A stretch of DNA of 64,000 nucleotides from Aulostomus chinensis. Its lineage: Eukaryota; Chordata; Actinopteri; Syngnathiformes; Aulostomidae. Positions 33,925 to 45,600 of the stretch are shown piece after piece. The translations under genes and the position numbers were made by a program. Each line of letters opens with the position of its first letter. Position 1 is the first letter of the stretch. Where the stretch lies: assembly GCA_037954235.1 (NCBI GenBank), contig JBBMOA010000020.1, forward strand, positions 7,918,501-7,982,500, written 5' to 3'. Under the pieces are notes generated by a model, which saw only the letters and a program-made list of their open reading frames with translations, did not search any database and was not told where the DNA came from.

Positions 33925-35660
33925 TGTGTGAATTCAGACACTTATCTGGCTATAATACCAATAATTGTAAAAGCGCTTTATTAATATTAAATAGAGAAGA
34001 GAGGGAACAGCCGTTGATTTATTCTCAGTTTGCTTACCAGAGGAAACATCCCTGAGGGATCTACCTACTCAGGCATTACAAATAACCCCTAATGTTAAAA
34101 ACATTGCATCAATCAATCATGATCCACTTGTGACAGAGCATATAAAACATACACATAACCCATTAAAAAAATCACTGCATCAATCTTATATGGGCCCCAT
34201 AACTTTTTAAATAAAACTATTAAAGTATCATGTTTAACTTGTTTAGGGAAATAACAGCTTTAAACCAGCGGGACATGATATGTAGTAATGTGCACTAAGC
34301 ATCATGTATTTCCAGTATGAGATTGTGGTATAGGTAACTTTAAGCACGGCAGGCAACACAGAATATGAATGCACCATGACCCAGGAAATACAACACCTCA
34401 CCTATGTCACCTCATTGTTTATCCATGTACTGCTATCTTCCAGCAAAAAATGAAGAGCAGTGTCAAGGATTTACCTTTCCATCAAACTTTTTTAATGGTT
34501 CCAAATCAAATCAAAATGCACAAATGAAGATATAGGTCACAGTGTGTCAGTTTACCCAATGGATTGCTTTTGAGGAGATGAGGTTTTTTGTTGTTTTTTT
34601 TTCCATCATTCTGCCTCGGGGTGGTTTGCTGTGATTTTTTAAAATTTATTTTTAACATCTTTGTACAAATGACCTCCTGACCTTGAGTCAATATCTGTAA
34701 ATTGTGTCTGAGAGAATGAGCTGATGACAGTAACAACTCCCAAGTAAATTTTATTATATTATATTTCATTATTATTAATCTCTTACGTTTTAGTTTACAT
34801 TCAGTCATAATGATCTTACACTTATTTTATCCTTAAAAGGCCACCAGCTGGCAGAACACTCAATAAGTCAAAGGAGCTATTCAGTAAATGAACACCTTCC
34901 TTAAACATGCATGAGAGCAACTGAGCACCAAGTAGGATCACTTCAAGTGTAAGAAATACACGGCTCATGCAAGCCTCACTACAGGCAACACTGCAGTGAG
35001 GTGTGCGTGAGAAGAACACTTTGCATCTCTTCACATTCTTCTCCAACACATGCATGGCTCAAAGTCTCTTGGCACCTTGTAATAGTAGTATTACTGTGTG
35101 ATCCATTCAGGGAATGTTTTTAAGACTCTCATGCAGATCCAGACAGAAATAGAACAAGAGAAAATATGTTCATACTGGAAACAACATTTCCACTTCAACC
35201 ATACACTTAACTGTCACTACATCTATCTCTTTCCAGTAACCAGCATCTGCAGTTACCAAGTGACTAATCTAGGGTAGGAAATGCAGAATAATTAATCTTG
35301 ATTGTCTGTGAATAACAGTTCCAATCTGTTAATAACTGGATTTAAGTTATGTAAGAATTGTGTGTGACAACCTGACTGTAGCTCTCTCGTCACTATGAGG
35401 TTGACATTCATGGTTTTAAGATGAATTGCAGATAAATTTCTTTCCTCAACAACAAGGCTCCCCAAAGTGTAATAAAAGTCATTTTAAAAAAGCGTGTACA
35501 GCGTGCAAATCACTGCTTAAGTTTTATTTTCTGTTCCCAAATTATTAATCATTTGGTTATAATTTAATCAGGTGCAGGATGTCAGGCTGACATTGCAGTT
35601 GGGCATACAATAGGTGGCTGAACTGAAGCAGTAATTTCTTCCTTCATGGTAAAAAGTTTG
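33925..35660. other. AT-rich non-coding stretch
   Basis: No recognisable exon or repeat family. Confidence 0.45.
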
Positions 35661-35661
35661 G

Positions 35662-36010
35662 GAAACCCTACACTGTAACAAATTGCTGTGTATTTATGGT
35701 GGATTTACAACAGTATTGTACTGTATTTCATGATAATTGTAAAATACTGTTAAATATTCATCCCTCTCGTGTAAATTAACAGTTACAATCGTCAATTAAC
35801 AGTAACAGCAAGATAACGGTAAGATAACTTAATTCAACAGCACTAAACAGTATTTGTAATGAATTACTGTAAATTTACAGTGGATTACAACAGTATATTA
35901 CATTACTTTATAATAACTGTAAACTACTGTTTTATATCCATGCTTACATGTAGATTAACAACTAATGCTCAGTCAAAAACAAACTGTAATTTAACAGCAT
36001 AAAACAGAAT
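35662..36010. repeat. Two-unit tandem repeat rich in TTTACAG/CTGTAAA palindromes
   Basis: Two diverged units of about 175 bp (about 35662-35845 and 35846-36010) share TTTACAGTGGATTACAACAG-type cores, GATAATTGTAAAATACTGTT and TTAACAGTTAC words. CTGTAA and TTACAG recur in both orientations. I recognise this composition from repeats common in fish but not its class. Confidence 0.6.
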
Positions 36011-37520
36011 TTTCTTCAAACCAGTGGAAACCAGTTTCAATTGCAGCCAGAGCAGTGCATGGAGAGCAGATAAAGTAAATTTATGCTTATCTCCCAAAAT
36101 TGGTAGTGTCCATTGTTGTTTTGTCTGCATGATTATTGAACTGTTGACATTTCAGATGATTTGTTACGTCCTTTTCATTATTTCAGGTTGCTAAATAGGG
36201 CTAATTAAGCAAAGCAAGCTCTGCTGCTATCTTGAACTCAAGCCTTGTTGCTAACCTTCAAAAACAGTTTTTTATTGTAGTTCATGTGTCATAACCACCG
36301 TTCCTTCAGTCGGTCCGGGGGGGTTTTCCCAGGGTTTGGATGCGGATTTGCCTCTCCAGGTGGTTCATCTTCTTATCGCTAATTTTGGTGAGTGGCCAGC
36401 TGGACTGTTGATTCATGCCGATGTGAGTATTCATCAGTTATTATATGATTGTTGTGACTTTAATTGTACTAACATTATTATTATTTTGTTGTACCCCCTC
36501 TTAACTTTTCGGGTGTCTGCCACTGCCGCTAACGTTGAGAGCATCTTGCTACCAGCCAGTTCTCAGCTTATTTTGCTTGGTATGTATTTTGGCGTACATT
36601 ATCAAAGAACTTTATTTTCTAATGAAGAATGAGGTGTCAATAAAAATTTTGTCAGATGGTACTGGACAAGGTTAGAACTGGAGATTCTATCTCATTCCAC
36701 TCTATATTTCATAGGAGATGAGCCCAGGACAAACAGCCAGTAGGCGATCAGCATCGAGGGGCACGTGGTCTGTGAGGGCATTCAGCCAACCTTTGTGTCT
36801 GGATTGGCTGTACTGTTTGCAGTCTTCTACATTTTCAACCTTCAGTATCCAGATGTAGCCTCCCAAACTCTGGAATTTATTCAAAGGTTGGTATTACAGG
36901 TGTAAGTGACACAGTTAATATATTAAGCTCTGTGCTGTTGTATGTGACTCAAGAAGTGACGGTTAGGACTGGGGGATGACGATATCCACTTGAATATCAT
37001 GTATATATGTCCAATATCAAGGATATCAATATCAACAATCCCAAATATCTCAAAGTGCTGAATACAAAACACTTGCACGCACGCTCGCACACTCAGTCAG
37101 TCAGTCAGTCAGTCAGTCAGTCTCTCTATTATGGAGTGGGAGCTCTTCTTCCAGTCATCCAGTCGGCCTTGATCTTATATTAACCATATTTGTGACTTAT
37201 ATTAACCATATTTGTAACATATAATAGGTTGCGTTTGTTCTATCACCTGTGTCATTTTCAACTGTTTATCCATTAAGATGCCACTTTCAAGAGGAACTTT
37301 CATCAAACAAGAGAGAGTGTCCTTTCTTAGGACATTTAAGGCAGTGCCTCCTTCTATGTTGTTGGAGCACAGAACCTTTCAGATACCATTATCAGTGTGC
37401 CTGAAATAATAATTGTCACTGTTTGCAATTGCTATCAGTTTTTCCAAAGACTAAGCACTCAAAGATACATTTCCTGTCATCAGGATTAGGACTTTTTCTT
37501 CAACTTTTTTTCTTTTTTTT
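36011..37520. other. Non-coding stretch
   Basis: CAGT tetramer repeats sit at 37094-37122, and TATCAATATC-type words at about 36975-37040. No exon recognised with confidence. Confidence 0.4.
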
Positions 37521-37524
37521 AAAG

Positions 37525-37688
37525 ACGGTTCATTGGTATCAATCCAGAAAGAGGGAGCAAGGCCGCCCATGGAAAGGTCACCTCCAAATGGACTGGCAAT
37601 GTTGGTACAAAAAAGGGCTGAAAGCGTCAACCCCCAAGTTGCCACACTGTTAAAAAACTTGCTGGACTTCGAGTGGGACTTTCTTCAG
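37525..37688 (+). CDS. Orphan exon-like island, function unknown
   Basis: A strong polypyrimidine tract and AAAG acceptor lie directly before 37525, and a GTAGGT donor lies at 37689. Between them, 54 codons plus two leading bases are open: SLVSIQKEGARPPMERSPPN, then VQKRAESVNPQVATLLKNLL and DFEWDFLQ. The frame ends in phase 0. The mixed composition and flanking signals make a real exon more likely than the AT-rich frames around it, but I cannot name the protein. No second exon is identified nearby. Confidence 0.4.
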
Positions 37689-38014
37689 GTAGGTCACGAT
37701 GTCTTGTCTTTGTTTTTTTTTATTATTTGCTTACTTACTAACTCTATTACTCCCACTTCCTCCAAATGGCCCTTCTTATCATACCAACAACATGCTTCTC
37801 TACTGACTTATTAGCCCATTTATGAGAGAACCTCCCTTCCTAAACAATAAAAGTCAACTAACACCCTCCCTTCATCCTTTCTGTCTCTTGCTGTTCTCTC
37901 TTCTTTGCACTTGTCCTGTTTTTAACCATGTTCTCTCTTCCTCAAACAGTTAAATGCTCTAACCCATTTATCTCCCCTCATTTTTGTGTTTCTTTCTCTC
38001 CTTCCATTAATTAG

Positions 38015-38278
38015 GGCCTGAGCCAGAAGGTACTTCAGGCGAAGACCCTATCATGTTTCGAAGGCAGAGAAACACGGAGTCAGCACTAAAAACAGTAAAA
38101 ACACACACTTAGGAGTATCGCAGCCCTCTAACAACCACATAGGGGGGTCCGGGGGGGGGGGGGGGACGACAGGGGGGTGAGGTCTCCCATTGAAACCAAT
38201 GGTGGCAAAAATTGTATCTGAACTTGCTCCGTTTTTAGGGCCTGAGCCAGAAGGTACTTCAGGCGAAGACCCTATTAT
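38015..38278 (-). repeat. Foldback family termini, two adjacent fragments
   Basis: TTAGGGCCTGAGCCAGAAGG followed by TACTTCAGGCGAAGACCCTA occurs at 38019 and again at 38236. The first is followed by the reverse complement of the 27.88-28.03 kb copy. A G run lies at about 38149-38166. Confidence 0.75.
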
Positions 38279-38305
38279 TTATTTATTATTTATTTATTTA
38301 TATTT

Positions 38306-39813
38306 TAAAGCTGCAAGCAGCGTTGTTAGGGCCTGAGTCCCCGCGCACCCGCGGCCGGATGGGCACCGTAGGCCCGCAACCAACGGTGTAATTGGCAAAT
38401 CCCTAGGCCTTGTCGTTTAGGAGATATGAGCCTCAGTGCGCTGCACAGTGTTAGTGCAGAACTGAGAGCTGGCCCTTTAAGAGCCCTTCCCTTCTCTGCT
38501 CGCTCTCTGCCATCTGTGTCAGAGTGGAGAGCAGAGGAGGATTTTGCCAGTTTCACCGTGAAAAACAGTCATAACTCAGCATATGTTGGTCAAAAGTGGA
38601 ATGTAAAGCAATCTTTGCGTAGAAGTTTTTGTCAGGAATTGAATGCTGTGGTTTTTGAAGGTGTGGGTGTTTTAGTTTAGAAGCTAGAAGTGTTTGTTTG
38701 AGAGTATGTACCATGAGGGCAGAGAAGCTCCAATTGTGGTTTCCATGACAACAGTAAACAAATCTCTGTCATCTGTGCCAGATTGGAGAGCAGATGAAAA
38801 ATGGACATTTTTAGTGTGTGAAAATCAAACAACTCTCCATATGTTACTTGAAAGTGCAATGTAATATCATATTTTTGTAGGGATTTTTGTCAGGAATCAA
38901 GTGGTGTGTTTAGTGATGCTGTGTGAGTTGTAGTGTAGACGTGACAAGCGTTTGTTTGAGAGTATGTACAATGAGAGGACACGGCGTCCCCATAGACTTC
39001 CATTGTAACGTAAAACGTGTCTCCCTGACTTTGACAGCTTCTAAAATGGACACCGAGTAACTTATTACAAAGTTTTTAATAACTTTTAATCAGCACAGTT
39101 GGGAGAGTAATGTGTGAAAGTTTGGAAGTGATGCCAGTAATGGCTTAGGATGAGATAGATTTTGTTTGGGGAGTAAAAAAAGTCCTCATTTTGACAGTTT
39201 TGTCCAATTTGTGGACATTCAGCTGTAGATAGATGAGGGGTCAGAGTGTATGAATTTTGCGTCTTCATAAGACGATTCCAACGGTGTTGGTCCCATGTTT
39301 GTGGCACATTAGTGGGAGGAGTTATAGTGCTCCAAATTATAAAAAAAAATCTTTTAGTTGTGTGGCTCCCTAGGTGACGCTATAGACTTTTGTGGTGTTT
39401 TTCTTTTTGATTAGTGAATGTTTAGCCAGACCGGACAAGTGTGCTGAATTTCAGCGAATTTCATGCATGTTCAGGGGGTGGAATTAGATTATGCACGTTA
39501 TGCATTCCTGACAAAAATCCTTACAAAAATATGGTATTATGTGTCACTTTTGACCAACATATGCCGATTTATTCAGCTTTTACACAGTAAAATTCTGTTG
39601 ATCCTCCTCTGCTCTCCACTCTAGCACAGATCAAAGACAGAGCAGTGTGGGAGGGGTTCTTAAAGGGCCAGCTGGCAGCTCTGCTCTCACTCTCTGATCT
39701 TCTAACTCCTAAACTACAAGGCCCAGGAATTTGACCAAGACACCCTTGCATTCAGGCCGGCGTCAAAGACGCAGCCGCACAGGCCCTAACAACGCTTCTT
39801 GCAGCTTTAATTT
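38306..39813. mobile_element. Foldback DNA element with about 300-bp inverted arms
   Basis: The left end TTAAAGCTGCAAGCAGCGTT and the right end (reverse complement TTAAAGCTGCAAGAAGCGTT) are inverted repeats. The homology continues inward for about 300 bp (38310-38650 against 39490-39812), including CTGGCCCTTTAAGAGCCC/GGGTTCTTAAAGGGCCAGC and TTTTTGTCAGGAATT/CATTCCTGACAAAAATCC. There is no coding region. The class is unknown to me; a long-arm non-autonomous DNA transposon is the best description. Confidence 0.75.
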
Positions 39814-40682
39814 GACCCCCTAACCATGCTCAAAAACTCACCAAATTTGGTACACACATTGATTTTATAAATTTTATAACAAAAAAAAGCGCTCTATTCA
39901 ATAGCGCCACTTACATACACAAAAAACCATGCCACAGCCTGTAGGAATGTCCTACAGACATGGGACCACCACCATTTATTCGTCTCATCAAGACGGACAA
40001 ATCATACAGAGAAACCCCTGACCTAACTCTAACAGGACGTCCATAATTTGGACACGAATGTCCAATTTTGGACAATTTTGCGCCCCGAACAAACGCTATC
40101 TTCTCCTAGGGCGTTCATGGTATTGCTTCCAAAACTTAACACATAACTCTCCAAACTCTGTTGATCAAAAGTTGCTAAAGGTTTTTATATAGCGTAAATG
40201 GTTTGGATTTACAAGCCCTCAAAGTGGGGGAGACACTTTTTACACTTTTCACCTTACAATGGAAACCAATGGGGCACCTGTCTGCTCTCATGGTACATAC
40301 TCTCAAACACTCACTTCTCACATGTAAACTAAAACTCCCACAGCTTCAAAATACACACCACTGTATTCCTGACAAAAATCCCTTCAAACATATGGTATTA
40401 TGTTCCAATTTTGACCAACATATGCAGAGCTATTTGATTTTGACACGCTAAAAATGTCCAAATGCTCTGCTCGCCATTCTGATACAGACAGCAGAGAGCA
40501 GTGGGGAGGGGTTCTTAAAGAGCCAGCTTGCAGCTCTACACTCACTCTCTGCATCAGACTAAGGCTTCTATCTCCTAAACTACAAGGCCCAGGGATTTGC
40601 CAATTACAACGTTGGATTCGGGCCGATGATTGGCACCCGGCCACGGGTGCCAGGAGGCTCAGGCCCTAACAACGCTGCTTGC
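39814..40682. repeat. Second foldback family arm and unique core
   Basis: 40350-40682 repeats the right arm of the preceding element (CATTCCTGACAAAAATC, CCAACATATGC, GGGGTTCTTAAAG, CTCCTAAACTACAAGGCCCA, AGGCCCTAACAACGCTGCTT). It lies in the same orientation as 39490-39812, so it has no left arm of its own. 39814-40340 carries TTTGGACAATTTTG words and no ORF. Confidence 0.65.
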
Positions 40683-41062
40683 TGTTGCACTTTGTAGTTT
40701 GGCCTTGGTTTTTTGCAGTCTCTCTGTGTTTCTACAGATCCACCGCAGCTCCATCTCTCTGCACCAACTGCTGCCTGCTCCTAAACTGTTTTCTTGTCTG
40801 TAACAACATCTATTGCACGTCTGTCTGTCCTGGGTGAGGCATCCCTCCTCTGTTGCTCACCCTGAGGTTTCTCAGATTTTTCCCTGTTAAAAGGGTCTTC
40901 AATGGAGTTTTTCCTCAGTTGATGTGAGGGTCTAAGGGCAGAGGATGACACATGATACCATGTAAAGCCCTTTCACACAAACTGTTTGCGAAAACGGGCT
41001 ATACAAAAAAAATTGCTTTGCCTTGCCTTGCCTATACAAATACAAATTGACTTTACTTGACT
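40683..41062 (+). mobile_element. LINE-2 (subfamily B) 3' UTR and tail
   Basis: TTGCACTTTGTAGTTTGGCC to AAAACGGGCTATAC, then CCTTG repeats (CTTTGCCTTGCCTTGCC). A CTTTACTTGACTG stretch resembling the subfamily A tail follows. It abuts the foldback arm at about 40682. Confidence 0.8.
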
Positions 41063-41798
41063 GAATTCACATATGCAGTGCAACAAAGCCCAATTGTCAA
41101 AATGTGTTTATTTCCCAATGGAAAAGATTATAAGTCACTACTGCTCTAAATACTAGTGAAGTGGAAGGACACTCTAATCAGTGCAAGTGAAACGAGCCAT
41201 GTGTTTCAGCTCCAGTAACATCACAAATAGCATCTTGTATTCTTTATTTCATTTTCCCTATCTTCCACAGAGGTCAGCAGTAGTGGTTACAGCAATGGAG
41301 GTGCAGCACTGGAGCTGGTGGAGATTTGGTGTCTTGACAAGGTGAAAGTTAGGAACCTTTTATTGTGTTGCTCTGTGCTTGCATGAATGAACAGCATGAG
41401 GACAGGATAAAAAATCAAAACAGATAACAAATAATGAAGGCCTTGGCAGAATAAGCGGGCATGCTCTGCTGCATGCAAAGCAGCTTATGAGATTTGAGAG
41501 GAGATCCGGAATGTTTTATGGTTAAACAAATGAGAGAAGTACAATGAGACCATTTAATCCTTGTGCAAATGTATGCATGTGATGTTAAAGAAAAGAGGTG
41601 CTTGGATATCATAAACATAATCACTTTCATGCCGTTCCGTACAACACTAAAATATACCAACTGGCAGCCATCTGGAACCTTTAACCTGTAGCAGCTTTGA
41701 TGTCATCCAAATCTACGAGATCTGTGTTGTTGCTAATAAGAACAACTACAGCTGTGTCAAAAATTACCCATAATTACAAATCATATTTAAAAAATACT

Positions 41799-41862
41799 GC
41801 GACAGACTGGTGATTTGTCCAGGGTGCACCCTGCTTCTCATCCAAAGTCAGCAGGGACACAA
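41799..41862 (+). mobile_element. SINE fragment
   Basis: GACTGGTGATTTGTCCAGGG, TGCACCCTGCTTCTC and CAGCAGGGACA match the GACTGGCGACCTGTCCAGGG region of the tRNA-headed SINE. Only about 65 bp remain. Confidence 0.6.
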
Positions 41863-41876
41863 ACCCTAAAGCGTAA

Positions 41877-42600
41877 ACAAAAACACTTAAAAACTGAAGA
41901 GGATATGGCGCTCCTCCAAACTGGAAGAGTCAGATGCCGTCTGGCAAGATAACCTTAAAATTCATAGGAGATCCCCCCGTAAAACTAGAGCAGGCTATTA
42001 TTATTTCATGAACTTTTTTAAATAAATAAAAATTCTATTTAGAGAGAAAATTAGTTTCCTCCTGCCATCAGTTGAATATTACTCAGTAGCAATTATTTTT
42101 AATGAACTTTTTTAATGATAAAATTCTATTTGGAGAGAAAATTCTTTTCCTCCTGCCATCAGTCGACTCCATGTCATCTTTAAACTCAGAAACCATAGTG
42201 GCAGCTGTAGGCCTAGGCATATACCTTGATAGCTTTTCTCCCATTGACCTTCGAAAACTTAGAACAAGGATTTCCTCTTCTAAACCATCCACCTGTCTCC
42301 TAGATAGCACCTCTCTCTTACTCTTACTATGATCAATATATCACTGTTACCTGGTTAAGCTCCACAGTCCTTTAAAGTAGCAGTAATTCAACCCCTTACC
42401 AAAAGAACAACTCTGGATCCAGCAGTTTTGTCCAAATGTCAACTAATGTCAAATCTTCGTTTTCACTCCAAAATTCTGGAGAAAGTAGTTGCTAAACAGC
42501 TTTGTGACCTCCTTTCCAGCAGTAGCTTATTAGAGGATTTCTAGTCAGGTTTCAGGTTTCCTCATAGCACAGAGACAGCACTAGGTTTTTGTTGTCCACC
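41877..42600 (+). mobile_element. LINE-2 ORF2 relic
   Basis: Frames on + give NWKSQM-like, FFNDKILFGEKILFLLP, DSFSPIDLRKLR, RISSSKPSTCLLDS, then KFWRK..LLNSFVTS-like and FQVS..STETAL-like blocks in the LINE-2 order from the inter-domain linker to the start of the reverse transcriptase. The NDKIL segment appears twice (about 42010-42060 and 42100-42160), a small internal duplication. There are many stops. Confidence 0.6.
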
Positions 42601-45600
42601 AGACCTTTTTCACAGCATTTTTACATGAAATTGCAGGCTTGAAATTGCAATTGCAATGCCAAAAATGTGGGTATTTAGCACTGCAGAAAAAATCTTGAAC
42701 TCTTTGGCTGTATGTATAAAAATCCACATCTTTAATATTTTATAACTGTTGATATAATGGATCATAATAGATTATATGTGTTTATCAGTGTAGTAATAGT
42801 GCATTATCATGCACTATGAATGTCATTATAATGAACTATACATGCAATACTCATAGAAGTAAGACCTCAACACAGGAGACACATGTGGAAACACTTTATA
42901 TAGCCAAGTGTGAACACACTCAGAGCTGTCTCCTTGTGATTAGATCACATCAGGAAGCACTTTAATAGAAGGTGTGCACAGTGCCTGAAATTATCAAGGT
43001 TTGTTTGAGGGAAGCCCCTCATGGAGGTGTGAGAGTAAAGACACACCACAAACATCATGAGACATTTAGGTTAGTCAAGTATGCAGAGGTTTCAGAGCAT
43101 ATCAAGCCTCTGGCCAGCTGCTCTACTTTCAGCATTTCAGATGATTATATCCTCTATAGTTGGAGTTCATTGATAGCACAGGCCCGGTGTTTTGTTATGT
43201 CTTTTGGAATTGATTATTGTTGCCTCAGTTTATATATTTTTTTCTGACAGGGCATTTTGTGCACAATCAGTATTTTTTGGAATTTTCATTTTCATAAGAT
43301 TTTACTAAGTTTGTAAGCCTGCATAGAGATAGACAAAAGAGAAAGAGAGTTGTTGCAACAATGCCATCTTTCAAAAAATACAGTACAGTACAATACAGTT
43401 GTCAGTTAATGATGCTTTCTAATTTCTTATGTTTATACTTGAACATAGTGTTGCTAAGAATATTGAAATAGATGAATCATGTGAAATGAAGTAGAAATCT
43501 ACAAGTAGAAATCTTCAAATAAACCCAGTGTTTGTTGATTAGTGTCCGTATTGACAGATATTGCTTTCAGTGATCAGTGGTTGGCCCAAAAATCCTAATT
43601 TAAGGACCCATATGCGCAGTTAAAAACAGAATACGAGCCTCCATCGAGACAATATTTTATGCTGCATTAGTAATACAGCTTCACTGACAACAATCTGCTT
43701 GTTTGTTTATCTGACTGTAGTTAGTGTCAAGTTCTTTCCTTACAGTCTTCAATTTGATTAAAGGGTCCCTGTACTTAAGAAAGTAACACTGCAGATACTC
43801 CTTGAGTTTTAAAAGGTTTATTTTCTTTGATCCAGCAGGAAAGGAAGAACTGACACAGACTCTCAGGTGGAAAATATATTTTTTGCTTCTCCACTGATCA
43901 CTTCAAAGGTGCATCAATATTCTCTGTATCTGTATTTAAAAAACATAATTGTACTATTTCCAATGAAATGCATGACATTATGTTGTAGTGAAAAAAATAA
44001 CCCACAGAGTCTAAAACTGTGAAAATAATGGCCCAAAAATGCTGTTCACAATGCTACTGGATTTTTTTTTTTTGAATAAACATTATAAAACCTTCATGTC
44101 GAGGTGTCAGATTAGAAAAGGCCCTGCAGCTTTTTGGTAAAGAAATAACAAAAGATGCCACTATAAACATCCATCATCATGTGTGTTAATGGTTGAATAT
44201 GAGGAACTTGTGGAGATATAGACCTCCTGTGGAGGTATTTGGTCATTTCAATATTCATCAGTTAGTAAATTTCCAAGTGCCCCCTTCCTAAAACCATAAA
44301 GTCATTGCAAAATGCCTTACACTATTCTCCAGAGGAAGCTAAAGTATACACCTTCATTGCTGAAATAGAGGTTCAGATACTGATGAAATCTATTTACTTG
44401 AATTAAAATACAGAAGTACAAGCTTTTAAAAGCACTAAAATATATCATGTAAAAAATATTTAGTTTTGTCTTTTTTACACTTTCAAATATGCAATGTCCC
44501 TTGGCTCGGTTCTTCTTCTAATGATGAATATGGCAGGTGTCTGAACATTTGCCAAACACAGTCACCTTTCTTCTTATGTTTTGCCAAGTGGTGACCAACA
44601 TTTATATGCAATAGTCCTACCTATTTTATGCTCAAGAGTGAACCAGTAATGTGGGTATTACTGTCTTGCAGAAAGCATGGCAACTTACTGTTTTTGAGAT
44701 TTGTTTACAAGATATTTCAGCCTCAAAAAAGTGGAATATCAGTCACTGTTATCAGCAAAATTGCTAGTTTAAGTATCTGTATTGTCCTAAAATTTCCATG
44801 TCAGTGCATCCACTGAAAAAAATTGTCAGACTAATCTATGCAAGAACAGTTGTAAGTATTCATTGCACTACTGAATTTTAAAAGTTAATATGGGGATGAA
44901 CAGGTTCAGGGATTCTTACGTGATGTGCATTGCAAGTGGGCAACTTTTAGAGGAAGGCTATAATAGAGAACTCACTTTGTTTAGAGGGAAAAGGGCTTCT
45001 AGGTGACATGCATCTGCATTCCTCTGACACGTAAGCTGGGTCCCTTGTTATCTTCTCTCCTGCAGCCTTGATAAAAGTTTCAAGCTTTTCTGAATTTTGC
45101 ACAAGTGTGTGATACGTTTTAGGGTTATGCTGTCCCCTGAAACAAATAGATATTATAAACTTATTTGACAGTGGCATAAGTGTGTACAATATTTAAGTAA
45201 TTCATCTGCCAATTAGCCAGTTTGCATGCCTTAAGGACACAAAATACATATCCGTCATCTCTGTTCACATGAGGCAGAGGACCACCCCAGTGGTGTCTCT
45301 GACAATTCATTACTGTGATATATATAATCCTTCCCTCTAGGTAGAGCAAACACTGTACTGCTGCACACACCATATCTGCTTCCCTCTACACTGCTGATAT
45401 CACAATCTGTGTAACTCAAGGAGAGCTAGTAGTCTTCTGCACACAGCCTCCTCCCTCACAGATAACCTATCATTACGCCAATGTCAAGAATGCACTTGGT
45501 ATCCACACATCCTTCAAGATACACTGGCCTGCAACCAAGTACTGTTATTTACACTTGCATGTTATCGTAGCAAACCCCAATCACACCTACACACACATTC

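Noticed and set aside
44947..45139. Minus-strand exon candidate (GQHNPKTYHTLVQNSEKLET..) after a TTTCAG acceptor
   Set aside because: There is no donor or recognisable motif, and composition does not stand out enough to call it.
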